Positions 1 through 5,829 of a DNA stretch of 6,777 nucleotides are shown one piece after another. How positions within the stretch are numbered: position 1 is the first letter of the stretch; the number at the start of each line of letters is the position of its first letter. The notes beneath the pieces are model-generated. The model was given only the letters and a program-made list of their open reading frames with translations, had not been told where the DNA came from and ran no database searches. The stretch is from positions 1 through 6,777 of the forward strand of contig JANXVK010000086.1 in NCBI GenBank assembly GCA_025351675.1. Reading direction: 5' to 3'. A program made the position numbers and the translations under genes. The DNA is from Rhizobacter sp. Lineage in GTDB: Bacteria > Pseudomonadota > Gammaproteobacteria > Burkholderiales > Burkholderiaceae_C.

Positions 1-634
1 GCTCGGTGAGGTCACCGTGATCCTCGGCCGCAACGGGGTTGGCAAGACCACGCTGCTGAAAAGCATGATGGGCGTGGTGCCGGTCAAGACCGGCACGATC
101 ACGCTCGACGGCGCGCCGATCACCAAAGACACACCCTGCGAGCGCGTGCGCAGGGGCGTCGGCTACGTGCCGCAGGGCCGCGAGATCTTCGGTCGCCTCA
201 CGGTGCAGGAGAACCTGCGCATGGGCCTGGCCGCCAAGAGTGGCTCGGCGCCGATCCCGGCCGAGTTGTTCGAGCTGTTCCCGGTGCTGAAGCAGATGAT
301 CAACCGCCGCGGCGGCGACCTCTCGGGCGGCCAGCAGCAGCAACTCGCGATCGCGCGTGCGCTCGCGGCCGGCCCGAAGCTGCTGATCCTCGACGAGCCG
401 ACCGAAGGCATCCAGCCCAGCATCATCAAGGACATCGGCCGCGTCATCCGGATGCTGGCCGACCGCGGCATGGAATCGGGGCAACAGATGGCGATCGTGC
501 TGGTCGAGCAGTTCTACGACTTCGCCGCCGAACTCGCCGACCAGTACATCGTGATGGAGCGCGGCGAGATCATCCAGCGCGGCCGCGGCGAGAGCATGGC
601 AGCCGACGGCGTGCGCGCGCTGATGTCGATCTGA
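1..634 (+). CDS. urtE: Urea ABC transporter ATP-binding subunit UrtE (5' end outside the window)
   Basis: ATPase of the high-affinity urea importer UrtABCDE; it acts on the cytoplasmic face of the inner membrane and powers uptake with UrtD. The reading frame is already open at base 2 (LGEVTVILGRNGVGKTT), so about 20-25 N-terminal residues are missing, judged from the usual family length of about 230. Walker A GRNGVGKTT is at 26-52, the Q-loop (VPQGREIF) near 173, the ABC signature LSGGQ at 320-334 and Walker B LLILDEP at 380-400. The LDEPTEGIQPSI stretch and the C-terminal VEQFYDF are what separate UrtE from the related LivF branched-chain amino acid ATPases. The H-loop position is Gln (VEQ) rather than His, which is also seen in LivF. 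The stop is TGA at 632-634, only 15 bases from the convergent end of gspB; a weak CCCG/CGGG stem at 635-648 lacks a T-tract. urtABCD are expected to the left. Confidence 0.93.
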   Translation, partial: LGEVTVILGRNGVGKTTLLKSMMGVVPVKTGTITLDGAPITKDTPCERVRRGVGYVPQGREIFGRLTVQENLRMGLAAKSGSAPIPAELFELFPVLKQMINRRGGDLSGGQQQQLAIARALAAGPKLLILDEPTEGIQPSIIKDIGRVIRMLADRGMESGQQMAIVLVEQFYDFAAELADQYIVMERGEIIQRGRGESMAADGVRALMSI

Positions 635-649
635 CCCGGCGCCGCGGGC

Positions 650-1321
650 TCAGAACCCGATCGTGTATCGATAGCCTTTGAAACTCAGCACCGCGGCCTT
701 CATTCGGATCTGCTGCAGCGTCAGCTCCGGCGCGATCCGGTCGCCCTCGTGCAGCACTTGGCCGTTGACGATCAGGACGCGGTCGGCGGCCTTCGGCGAA
801 TACATCGAGCCGCCGACGTTGACGGCCGGCAGCTGGCGGCGGATGTCGTCGGGCAGTTCGGCGAGCGTGTAGACCTTCTCGCCGCTGGCCGTGGGCTTCG
901 CGTCAGCCGCTGCGGTGACCGGGTTCGGCGACGGCGACGGCGACGGCGGCGTCGGCGTCGGCCGGGGCTTGCGCACGGCAGGCGCCGCCTCGGGATTCGG
1001 TGCGGTGGCCTGAACCGGCGGCGTGGTCACGGCTGCGGCCGCGACGGTGGCAGGCGCGGGCGCGGTGGCGATAGGCTGCGGCCGCGACGCCGGCGCGGCC
1101 GCCTCGCCCGCGCTGCGCATTGGGCCGATCAGGTACCAGGCGAGCGCACCGACGATCAACACGGCGAGCGCGCCGGCCGCCAGCCACAGCCACGGCGTTG
1201 TCGCCGGCGGCGTGCGCGTCGGAATCGCGCCGCCGAAACTCGGCTGCGCGTGGATGCCCGGCACGTTGCCGCGGTCGCGTTCGGCATCGGCCTTGCGAAG
1301 GGCGTCGAGGATGTAGGACAT
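650..1321 (-). CDS. gspB: General secretion pathway protein B (GspB-like, single-pass inner-membrane protein)
   Basis: A 223-residue protein that begins MSYILDALRKADAERDRG, the characteristic cytoplasmic start of GspB proteins. One membrane helix follows at about residues 44-65 (WLWLAAGALAVLIVGALAWYLI). A long Ala/Pro linker covers about 72-147 and includes TPTPPSPSPSPNP. The C-terminal periplasmic GspB domain is at about 148-223 (VYTLAELPDDIRRQLPAVNV, then VNGQVLHEGDRI and LSFKGYRYTIGF). In the characterised Aeromonas ExeA/ExeB system this protein works with GspA to assemble the type II secretin at the outer membrane. The start ATG lies 5 bases after the gspA stop, with a GAGG about 11 bases upstream inside the end of gspA, so the pair is almost certainly co-transcribed and perhaps translationally coupled. 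The frame stays open upstream inside gspA as far as 2107, but that part is a shadow of gspA. No other gsp genes are in the window. Confidence 0.88.
   Translation of the reverse strand: MSYILDALRKADAERDRGNVPGIHAQPSFGGAIPTRTPPATTPWLWLAAGALAVLIVGALAWYLIGPMRSAGEAAAPASRPQPIATAPAPATVAAAAVTTPPVQATAPNPEAAPAVRKPRPTPTPPSPSPSPNPVTAAADAKPTASGEKVYTLAELPDDIRRQLPAVNVGGSMYSPKAADRVLIVNGQVLHEGDRIAPELTLQQIRMKAAVLSFKGYRYTIGF
926..961 (-). repeat. Hexanucleotide repeat tract in the GspB proline linker
   Basis: On the plus strand, CGGCGA occurs three times (926-943), followed by one CGGCGG and then two CGTCGG units (950-961). Read on the minus strand it encodes the Pro-Thr/Pro-Ser alternation in the periplasmic linker of GspB. 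The unit is six bases, so gain or loss of copies would lengthen or shorten the linker without a frameshift. Confidence 0.7.
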
Positions 1322-1326
1322 GGCGG

Positions 1327-2973
1327 TCAGGGCCTCGGTGCGTTGGCGGCGCCGAGCCGGGGCTCGTCGACGCCGGTGGCGCGGTTCAGTTGCATGAACG
1401 TGGTCGGGCCCGCGAGGCCGTCGGCCTTCAGGCCCTGCGACAGCTGGAACGACGACACCTGCGCCTTCCACGCGGCGCCGCTGGCCGCCAGCGGCTGGCC
1501 GTTCAGCGCGGCGAGTTGCGTGCCGACCCAGTTGGCGATCGCGCCCGAGCCGGCGTCGACCACCTTGCCGGCATAGCCCGGCGGCGCGCGCCAGAGGGTC
1601 GCGAAATCGCCGCGCCACAGCGTCGCCAGCGAAACCAGCGAAACCGCCTGCGAGACGTCGCCCAGCTGCAGGGTCGCGCTGTTGTTCGTCAGGCCGGTCA
1701 GGACCGCGTAGACCGGCTTGTCGTCGGCGTCGCGCAAGGTCAGGAGGCTCGGCCGGTCGAGCTGGCGGATCAGCGCCAGCGTCGAGTTCGCGCTGCGAAA
1801 GCATTGCAGGCCGGCGCGCTGCGCGGCGGCGCAGGGGTCGGCTTCGTCGGTGGCGAGCGTCAGCTTCCACGCCGGTGCGAGTTCGCGCCACGCGTCGCGC
1901 TCGTCGTGCGAGAGCGACTTGAAGCGCGACTGGAGGTCGGCAGCGGTCAGGAAGGTGGGTGCCGACGCCACGGGTGCGGGCGCCGAAGTCAGCGGGCGCG
2001 CCGCCGACGCCGCCGCGGTCGGCGGCGCCACCACGCCGCGCGGCCAGCTGTAGACCAGCAGCGCCACTGCCGCGAGCGCCGCGCCGGCGAGTGCGGCGAT
2101 GCTCCACGCGGTGCGCCGATCAGGCTGCCAGCGGCCCGTCGCGCCGCCATGCTCGCGGTCGAACACCTCGCTCGCCGCCTTGTCGACGATCGCCCGGTCG
2201 ACTTGCCCCTTGCCGACCGCGTAGGCACCGAGCAGCGCGCGATCGCACAGCAGGTTGATGCGCCGCGGCACGCCGCGCGAGAGCTGGTGGATGCGCTGGA
2301 CAGATTTCGCGTCGAAGGGCATCGCGACCGTCATGCCGGCGACCGACAGGCGGTGGCGGATGTAGCGCTCGGTTTCGTCCGCCGTGAGCGCGCCAAGGTG
2401 GTAGCGCGCGATCACGCGCTGTGCCAGTTGTTCGAGTTCGGGTTTGGCGAGCAGGTCGCGCAGCTCGGGCTGACCGATCAGGATGATCTGCAGCAGCTTG
2501 CGCTCGTTGGTCTCGAGGTTGGTCAGCAGGCGCAGCTGCTCGAGCACCTCGGCCGACAGCATCTGCGCTTCGTCAATGATCAGCACGTTGTTCTGGCCGA
2601 CCGCATGCGTTCTCAGCAGGAACTCGTTGAGCGGGTCGAGGTATTCCTTGACGGTGGGCTCGCCATGCGCGCCGGCCGGCCGCGGGATGTGGAACTCCTC
2701 GCAGACCGACTGCAGCAGTTCGAGCACCGTCAGCTTCGGGTTGAAGATGTAGGCCACGTTGGTGCGGCGCGGGATCTGCTCGAGAAAGCAGCGGCACACG
2801 GTCGTCTTGCCGGCGCCGATCTCGCCGCTCAGCAGCACGAAGCCGCCGCCGCCGTTCACGCCGTACAGCAGGTGCGCCAGCGCCTCGCGGTGGCGCTCGC
2901 TCATGAACAGGTAACGCGGGTCGGGCGCGATCGAGAACGGCTCGTGCTTCAGACCGAAAAAGGGCGCGTACAT
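1327..2973 (-). CDS. gspA: General secretion pathway protein A (GspA/ExeA-type AAA ATPase with peptidoglycan-binding domain)
   Basis: A 548-residue inner-membrane ATPase that partners GspB and is known (as ExeA) to bind peptidoglycan and help multimerise the type II secretin. The N-terminus MYAPFFGLKHEPFSIAPDPRY is the classic ExeA-family opening. Walker A GEIGAGKTT is at residues 50-58, Walker B VLIIDE at 130-135, a sensor-1-like LIGQPEL at 165-171, and GVPRRINLLCDRAL at 234-247 is the sensor-2 region. A single membrane helix is at about 289-309. The periplasmic part ends in a peptidoglycan-binding-like fold at about 480-535 (WVGTQLAALNG ... FQLSQGLKADGLAGPTTFMQLN). C381 and C391 are close enough to form a disulfide bond in the periplasm (inference). 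The start is fixed by the conserved N-terminus; no good Shine-Dalgarno precedes the ATG. gspB follows after 5 bases. The length matches full-length GspA, so this is not one of the short ExeA-like transposition ATPases. Confidence 0.92.
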   Translation of the reverse strand: MYAPFFGLKHEPFSIAPDPRYLFMSERHREALAHLLYGVNGGGGFVLLSGEIGAGKTTVCRCFLEQIPRRTNVAYIFNPKLTVLELLQSVCEEFHIPRPAGAHGEPTVKEYLDPLNEFLLRTHAVGQNNVLIIDEAQMLSAEVLEQLRLLTNLETNERKLLQIILIGQPELRDLLAKPELEQLAQRVIARYHLGALTADETERYIRHRLSVAGMTVAMPFDAKSVQRIHQLSRGVPRRINLLCDRALLGAYAVGKGQVDRAIVDKAASEVFDREHGGATGRWQPDRRTAWSIAALAGAALAAVALLVYSWPRGVVAPPTAAASAARPLTSAPAPVASAPTFLTAADLQSRFKSLSHDERDAWRELAPAWKLTLATDEADPCAAAQRAGLQCFRSANSTLALIRQLDRPSLLTLRDADDKPVYAVLTGLTNNSATLQLGDVSQAVSLVSLATLWRGDFATLWRAPPGYAGKVVDAGSGAIANWVGTQLAALNGQPLAASGAAWKAQVSSFQLSQGLKADGLAGPTTFMQLNRATGVDEPRLGAANAPRP

Positions 2974-2981
2974 GGAGCGGG

Positions 2982-3010
2982 AGAATACCCCGGCCGGGCG
3001 CTGCCCTCGA
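2982..3010 (-). promoter_or_regulatory. Candidate sigma70-type promoter for gspA-gspB (possibly leaderless)
   Basis: On the minus strand TATTCT (2987 down to 2982) matches TATAAT at 4 of 6 positions. With a 17-base spacer the -35 would be TCGAGG (3010-3005), a poor 3 of 6 match. Only 8 bases separate the -10 from the gspA ATG, so transcription would start at or within a few bases of the ATG. That fits the lack of a Shine-Dalgarno. Position and motif are seen; activity is inferred. Confidence 0.35.
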
Positions 3011-3019
3011 TCCGGCCGG
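2989..3019. repeat. Paired CCGGCCGG palindromes, potential stem-loop
   Basis: CCCGGCCGGG (2989-2998) and CCGGCCGG (3012-3019) are each self-complementary and complementary to each other, allowing a strong 8-bp stem (2990-2997 with 3012-3019) around a 14-base loop. It lies 28 bases beyond the outer DUF3943 stop and upstream of the gspA ATG. It could attenuate or end transcription of the DUF3943 gene, but no U-tract follows it on the minus strand, and its right arm lies in the spacer of the candidate gspA promoter. Confidence 0.45.
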
Positions 3020-3046
3020 CGTCCGCCGTCGCGCGGGTCGCTTTCG

Positions 3047-3205
3047 TCAGCGCCAGTCGACAGTGCCGAACCGGTCCTGGCCGAGCAGCGTGTAGAAGAT
3101 GCCGACCGAAACCTCGCTCTGGCGCTGGGTGCCGGGGTTCGCGAAGCGCGCGTCGCGCCGGTTCGCCAGCACTCGCAACGCCACCGCGTGCTGCCGGGCG
3201 ACGCG
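3047..3205 (-). pseudogene. Detached C-terminal segment of the DUF3943 protein, downstream of an in-frame TGA
   Basis: Immediately after the TGA at 3206-3208 the same frame continues for 52 codons without a stop and ends at TGA 3047-3049. It reads RVARQHAVALRVLANRRDAR, then FANPGTQRQSEVSVGIFYTL, then LGQDRFGTVDWR. The alternating polar/apolar pattern and the aromatic-rich LGQDRFGTVDW end look like the last strands of an outer-membrane beta-barrel, that is, the missing end of the upstream gene. There is no start codon context or ribosome binding site of its own. It is expressed only if the TGA is read through; otherwise it is untranslated remnant. TGG (Trp) or CGA (Arg) are one transition away from the TGA. 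Confidence 0.75.
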
Positions 3206-4540
3206 TCAGGTGAACGACGCGTCGAGCCGCACGATGTTGTCGCGGCCGCCGTCGGTGCCCGAGCCGACGTTGCTGACGAAGTACTCGCGCGCCGAGAGGT
3301 CGAGCGCGGCCTTGTCGCTCTGCGTGAACCGAACCGCGATCAGCGCCTGCGGGGCCACGCCGTAGTTGTAGTCGCGGTCGTCGGCGCTGCCGCGGGTCGT
3401 GCCGACCGCCGCATAGCCCAGCCCGAGCAGCGCCGTGCCTTGCATCGACAGCGATTCGCTCAACCACCACTGGCCCGTCGTGCCCAGCGACAGGGCCGTG
3501 CTGGAGACGCGATAGGTCTGCGGCGCGATGTAGGCGTAGCTGCCGTACAGGCCCCAGACACCGCGGTAGTTCGGTCCGGCCGCGTACGGTGCGCCGACCA
3601 GCAGGCCGCGTGTCAGCACGTTCTCGACCCCGCCGGCGCTCGACGCCGTGGTCTGGAAGTTGAAGTAGTCGAACGGCCGCGTGTAAGGGTAGTCGGCTGT
3701 GCCGGGCAGCCCGTAGTCGATCGCGAACCCGATCTGGGCGGCGTTGCGCTTCAGGTTGACCGCCGAACCGCCCACGGTGCGCTCGACGTTGCCGCTGTAG
3801 CCGACCTGCAGGCTGCTGAAGTACGCGGCATTGCGACTCGAGAACACCGGCGAGGTGGGGCTGCCGAAAGCGAGGCGGTTGAAGCCCGCCGCGGGGTCGA
3901 TCGCCGCGGCCGCCATCTCGCGCCAGAAGCGCGGCATGCCGCCGCCCTTCTCCAGCACCAGGCTCGACATCCGGAACAGCGCCTCGCCGAGAAAGGTGCC
4001 GCCGATGCCGCTGGCGACCTGATCGTTGCGCGACGGCAGCGTCTGCTCGCCGGCGATCTCCCAGAGCACGCTGCCGCCGAAGGCGTAGCCGAGCGACTGC
4101 CAGTAGTCGAGCCCCGCCGAGCGCGCGAAGCCGTGGTACATCGCGCCTTGGTACGGGTGGCCAAGCTGGTTGGTCTGGAACGGGTCGTTGTCGGTGCCCC
4201 AGCCGCTGCGCAGGTTGCGCCGGATGCTCGCGGCGGAAACGCGGTAGTCGTCGCGGCCGGAGCCGAAGTACCGGTTGGTTCGGTTCAGCAGAATCTCGAA
4301 ACCGACGATCTCGATCGCCGGTCGCCAAAAATCGGGTTGGGCGTCGCCGCCGTCGCGCGCGATCGCCGATGCCTCGGCCGGCGAGGCCGCAGCCGGCGCC
4401 ACCATCGTGGGCGGCTCGGGTTCCGTCGCGCCGGCCATCCCCGAGGCGACCAGGCACGCGACGCCCAGCAGGCGTCGGGACGCGGCCGCCCAAGTTGACT
4501 TGCCGCGCCGCGCCGCGCCTCGTCGGGTGTTGCCTCGCAT
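3206..4540 (-). CDS. Exported DUF3943 protein, probable outer-membrane beta-barrel, prematurely terminated
   Basis: A 444-residue product; the intact frame would be 497 codons to the TGA at 3047. A long basic n-region and a hydrophobic stretch (about 23-38, RLLGVACLVASGMAGA) suggest a Sec signal peptide cleaved near AGA-TEP. Residues about 85-190 carry the DUF3943 pattern: LLNRTNRYFGSGRDDYRVS, then DNDPFQTNQLGHPYQGAMYH, FARSAGLDYWQSL and SVLWEIAGE. The rest consists of short alternating strands with aromatic girdles (YRGVWGLYGSYAYIAP, TGQWWLSESL, YNYGVAPQALIAVRF), typical of an outer-membrane barrel. The start ATG at 4540 has GGAG at 4551-4548 with a 7-base spacer. The family's function is not known to me. 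Termination at 3206 removes the last barrel strands and would probably block barrel assembly unless TGA is read through. gspA follows in the same direction, 73 bases after the outer stop. Confidence 0.8.
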   Translation of the reverse strand: MRGNTRRGAARRGKSTWAAASRRLLGVACLVASGMAGATEPEPPTMVAPAAASPAEASAIARDGGDAQPDFWRPAIEIVGFEILLNRTNRYFGSGRDDYRVSAASIRRNLRSGWGTDNDPFQTNQLGHPYQGAMYHGFARSAGLDYWQSLGYAFGGSVLWEIAGEQTLPSRNDQVASGIGGTFLGEALFRMSSLVLEKGGGMPRFWREMAAAAIDPAAGFNRLAFGSPTSPVFSSRNAAYFSSLQVGYSGNVERTVGGSAVNLKRNAAQIGFAIDYGLPGTADYPYTRPFDYFNFQTTASSAGGVENVLTRGLLVGAPYAAGPNYRGVWGLYGSYAYIAPQTYRVSSTALSLGTTGQWWLSESLSMQGTALLGLGYAAVGTTRGSADDRDYNYGVAPQALIAVRFTQSDKAALDLSAREYFVSNVGSGTDGGRDNIVRLDASFT

Positions 4541-4547
4541 TGTTGTT

Positions 4548-4551
4548 CTCC
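4548..4551 (-). promoter_or_regulatory. Shine-Dalgarno of the DUF3943 gene
   Basis: GGAG on the minus strand, 7 bases before the ATG at 4540-4538. It decides the start, because the frame is open further upstream (to 4828) only as a shadow of the divergent GST gene. Confidence 0.65.
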
Positions 4552-4614
4552 GCGGGGTGCGCAGAAAGTGTCGCGTCGCGCGGGCCGTCGGCGCGGCGGC
4601 CGATGAAGCCCGGG

Positions 4615-4620
4615 ATTGTA
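4615..4620 (-). promoter_or_regulatory. Candidate -10 element for the DUF3943 gene
   Basis: TACAAT on the minus strand (5 of 6 match to TATAAT) lies 74 bases before the ATG at 4540, within the 144-base divergent spacer shared with the GST gene. No convincing -35 is visible at 16-18 bases, so this rests on the -10 alone. Confidence 0.4.
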
Positions 4621-4650
4621 GAAGGAGCCGTAGGCACGGTGCTTCGCCGG

Positions 4651-4656
4651 CACAAT
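4651..4656 (+). promoter_or_regulatory. Candidate -10 element for the GST gene
   Basis: CACAAT (4 of 6 match to TATAAT) ends 28 bases before the GST start codon, implying a short leader of about 20 bases. No clear -35 is visible. It is divergent from the TACAAT at 4615-4620 on the other strand. Confidence 0.3.
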
Positions 4657-4684
4657 CCGGCATCCGACCGAGAAAGCAGCGCCA

Positions 4685-5359
4685 ATGATCACCGTCCACC
4701 ACCTGAACAACTCGCGCTCGCAGCGCGTGCTCTGGCTGCTCGAAGAGCTGGGCCTGCCGTACGAGGTCAAGAAATACCAGCGCGACGCGAAGACGATGCT
4801 GGCGCCGCCCGAGCTGACGCAGGTGCACCCGCTCGGCAAGTCACCGGTCATCACCGACGACGGCCAGACGATCGCCGAGACCGGCGCGATCGTCGAGTAC
4901 CTGATCGAGCGCTACGGCAACGGCCACCTCGCGCCGGCGGTCGGCACGCCCGAGCGGCTGCGCTGGCGCTACTGGCTGCATTTCGCCGAAGGCTCGGCGA
5001 TGCCGCCGCTGCTGCTGAAGCTGATCTTCGAGCGCATCAAGGTGACTCCGATGCCGTTCTTCGCGAAGCCGATTGCGAAGGGCATCTCGAACAAGGTGCT
5101 GGCCGCGATGGTCGAGCCGAACCTGAAGCGCCAGCTCGATTTCATGGAAGCCGAGCTCGGCAGGAGCGAGTGGTTCGCCGGCAGCGAATTCAGCGCGGCC
5201 GACATCCAGATGAGCTTCCCGGTCGAAGCCGCGGCGCAGCGCGCCGGTCTCGACGCGAGCCGGCCGAAGCTGATGGCATTCCTGAAGCGCATCCACGCGC
5301 GCCCGGCCTACAGACGCGCGCTGGAGCGCGGCGGGCCTTACAGCTTCGCAAACGACTGA
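4685..5359 (+). CDS. Glutathione S-transferase, GTT1-like
   Basis: A 224-residue cytosolic enzyme expected to conjugate glutathione to electrophiles or to reduce peroxides; the natural substrate cannot be read from the sequence. The N-terminal thioredoxin-like domain covers about 1-80. HHLNNSRSQRVLWLLEEL holds the region of the catalytic Ser (S10 or S12); GKSPVI (51-56) gives the cis-Pro at P54; AETGAIVEYLIERYG (64-78) binds the gamma-glutamyl part of glutathione. The all-helical C-terminal domain is at about 88-220, with the N-capping box FSAADIQMSFPVE (169-181) and the KRIHARPAYRRAL helix near the end. N-terminal style and the YGNGHLAPA linker resemble the yeast GTT1-like subgroup. The ATG at 4685 begins the conserved fold; only a weak purine stretch (GAGAAAG) lies about 8 bases upstream. 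The gene ends in tandem in-frame stops TGA-TAG, 19 bases from the convergent DUF4124-like gene. It appears monocistronic. Confidence 0.92.
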   Translation: MITVHHLNNSRSQRVLWLLEELGLPYEVKKYQRDAKTMLAPPELTQVHPLGKSPVITDDGQTIAETGAIVEYLIERYGNGHLAPAVGTPERLRWRYWLHFAEGSAMPPLLLKLIFERIKVTPMPFFAKPIAKGISNKVLAAMVEPNLKRQLDFMEAELGRSEWFAGSEFSAADIQMSFPVEAAAQRAGLDASRPKLMAFLKRIHARPAYRRALERGGPYSFAND

Positions 5360-5378
5360 TAGCGGCCGGGCGGCTGGT

Positions 5379-5705
5379 TCAGATCGCGCCCATCCGCGAC
5401 CGCAGAATGTTCGCGCCGTCGCCCTGGAATTCGCGGGCCTTGGGGCGGACGCGCTCAGCGCTGTCGCGTTCGCGCAGGAGTTCGGCCAAGGCCTTCTTCT
5501 TCGGCGCGGCCGAGGTCTCGACGGCGGCGGCCTGCGGCCCGGCCGGTGCCACGCGCGCCTCGACCGGGCACGGTGACGACTGGAACACGGTGTGCCCGTC
5601 GATCTGGCACTTGCGCACCGATTGCGCCTGCGCCGAAGCGCACAGCAGCAGGGCCAGTGCGGCGATGACGAAGGTCGCGTGGAGGCGGAATGAGGCGAGG
5701 TTCAT
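5379..5705 (-). CDS. Small exported DUF4124-like protein
   Basis: A 108-residue protein with a clear Sec signal peptide (MNLASFRLHATFVIAALALL, then LCASAQA, cleaved near residue 27 before QS). The mature N-terminus VRKCQIDGHTVFQSSPCP follows the DUF4124 pattern of one Cys, a short Gly-containing turn, an aromatic residue, then a second Cys-Pro (C33 and C46), consistent with a small disulfide-bonded beta unit in the periplasm. The rest is Ala/Pro-rich and then basic and probably helical (KKKALAELLRERDSAERVRPKAREF), which might form a coiled coil or bind an acidic partner. Molecular function is unknown for the family. The gene is downstream of ureD on the same strand, but the 124-base gap argues for a separate transcript. 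The ATG has no Shine-Dalgarno; see the candidate leaderless promoter. Confidence 0.8.
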   Translation of the reverse strand: MNLASFRLHATFVIAALALLLCASAQAQSVRKCQIDGHTVFQSSPCPVEARVAPAGPQAAAVETSAAPKKKALAELLRERDSAERVRPKAREFQGDGANILRSRMGAI

Positions 5706-5712
5706 GCACGCC

Positions 5713-5743
5713 AGTCTAGGCAGGTGCGCGCGCCGCGCCTGCG
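5713..5743 (-). promoter_or_regulatory. Candidate promoter of the DUF4124-like gene
   Basis: On the minus strand TAGACT (5718-5713; 4 of 6 match to TATAAT) lies 7 bases before the ATG. The best -35-like hexamer is TTCGCA (5743-5738; 4 of 6), but it needs a long 19-base spacer. A start at or beside the ATG would make the message nearly leaderless, consistent with the missing Shine-Dalgarno. Weak evidence. Confidence 0.25.
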
Positions 5744-5795
5744 AAGAAAGTCACGAACGACAGGGGCACATTTGCTGACAACGCGCGCGACCGCG

Positions 5796-5819
5796 ACCGT
5801 GTGCCGAATGCGTCACGGT
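5796..5819. terminator. Possible stem-loop downstream of ureD
   Basis: ACCGTG (5796-5801) and CACGGT (5814-5819) form a perfect 6-bp stem with a 12-base loop, starting 10 bases after the ureD stop. No U-tract follows on the minus strand, so it is not a standard intrinsic terminator. The rest of the 5706-5829 spacer shows only the candidate promoter of the DUF4124-like gene. Confidence 0.25.
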
Positions 5820-5829
5820 GTGGGCGTTT

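Noticed and set aside
497..520. Missing H-loop histidine in UrtE (VEQ in place of the usual His)
   Set aside because: Gln at this place is also found in LivF, so I take it as normal for this LivF/UrtE branch of ABC ATPases, not a defect.
635..649. Bidirectional terminator between urtE and gspB
   Set aside because: Only a 4-bp CCCG/CGGG stem without a T-tract; not enough to call in GC-rich DNA.
1322..2107. N-terminal extension of gspB giving a 485-residue protein
   Set aside because: The extra part is the shadow of gspA in another frame. The true GspB start MSYILDALRKADAE is at 1321.
1327..2973. gspA as an ExeA-like transposition ATPase of a mobile element
   Set aside because: It carries a membrane helix and a C-terminal peptidoglycan-binding domain and is followed by gspB; no transposase is nearby.
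3206..3208. Selenocysteine at the in-frame TGA of the DUF3943 gene
   Set aside because: No reason to expect Cys or Sec in a barrel strand, no redox motif around it, and no obvious SECIS-like hairpin directly downstream. Trp or Arg loss by one transition is simpler.
3047..3208. An alternative genetic code with TGA read as Trp
   Set aside because: urtE, gspB, gspA, the GST gene, the DUF4124-like gene and ureD all end in TGA at the family-expected lengths.
1120..3213. A 697-codon open frame on the plus strand opposite gspA and gspB
   Set aside because: It is antisense to two well-recognised genes, has Arg/Ala-rich low-complexity composition and no family motif. Long antisense frames are expected in DNA this GC-rich.
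2972..4498. A 508-codon plus-strand frame opposite the DUF3943 gene
   Set aside because: Its composition is Arg/Ala/Val-rich with no domain, and it mirrors the DUF3943 coding frame. The minus frame has a signal peptide, a Shine-Dalgarno and a recognisable domain.
5360..5378. Terminator between the GST and DUF4124-like genes
   Set aside because: The 19-base spacer has an imperfect GCC/GGC hairpin and no T-tract on either strand.
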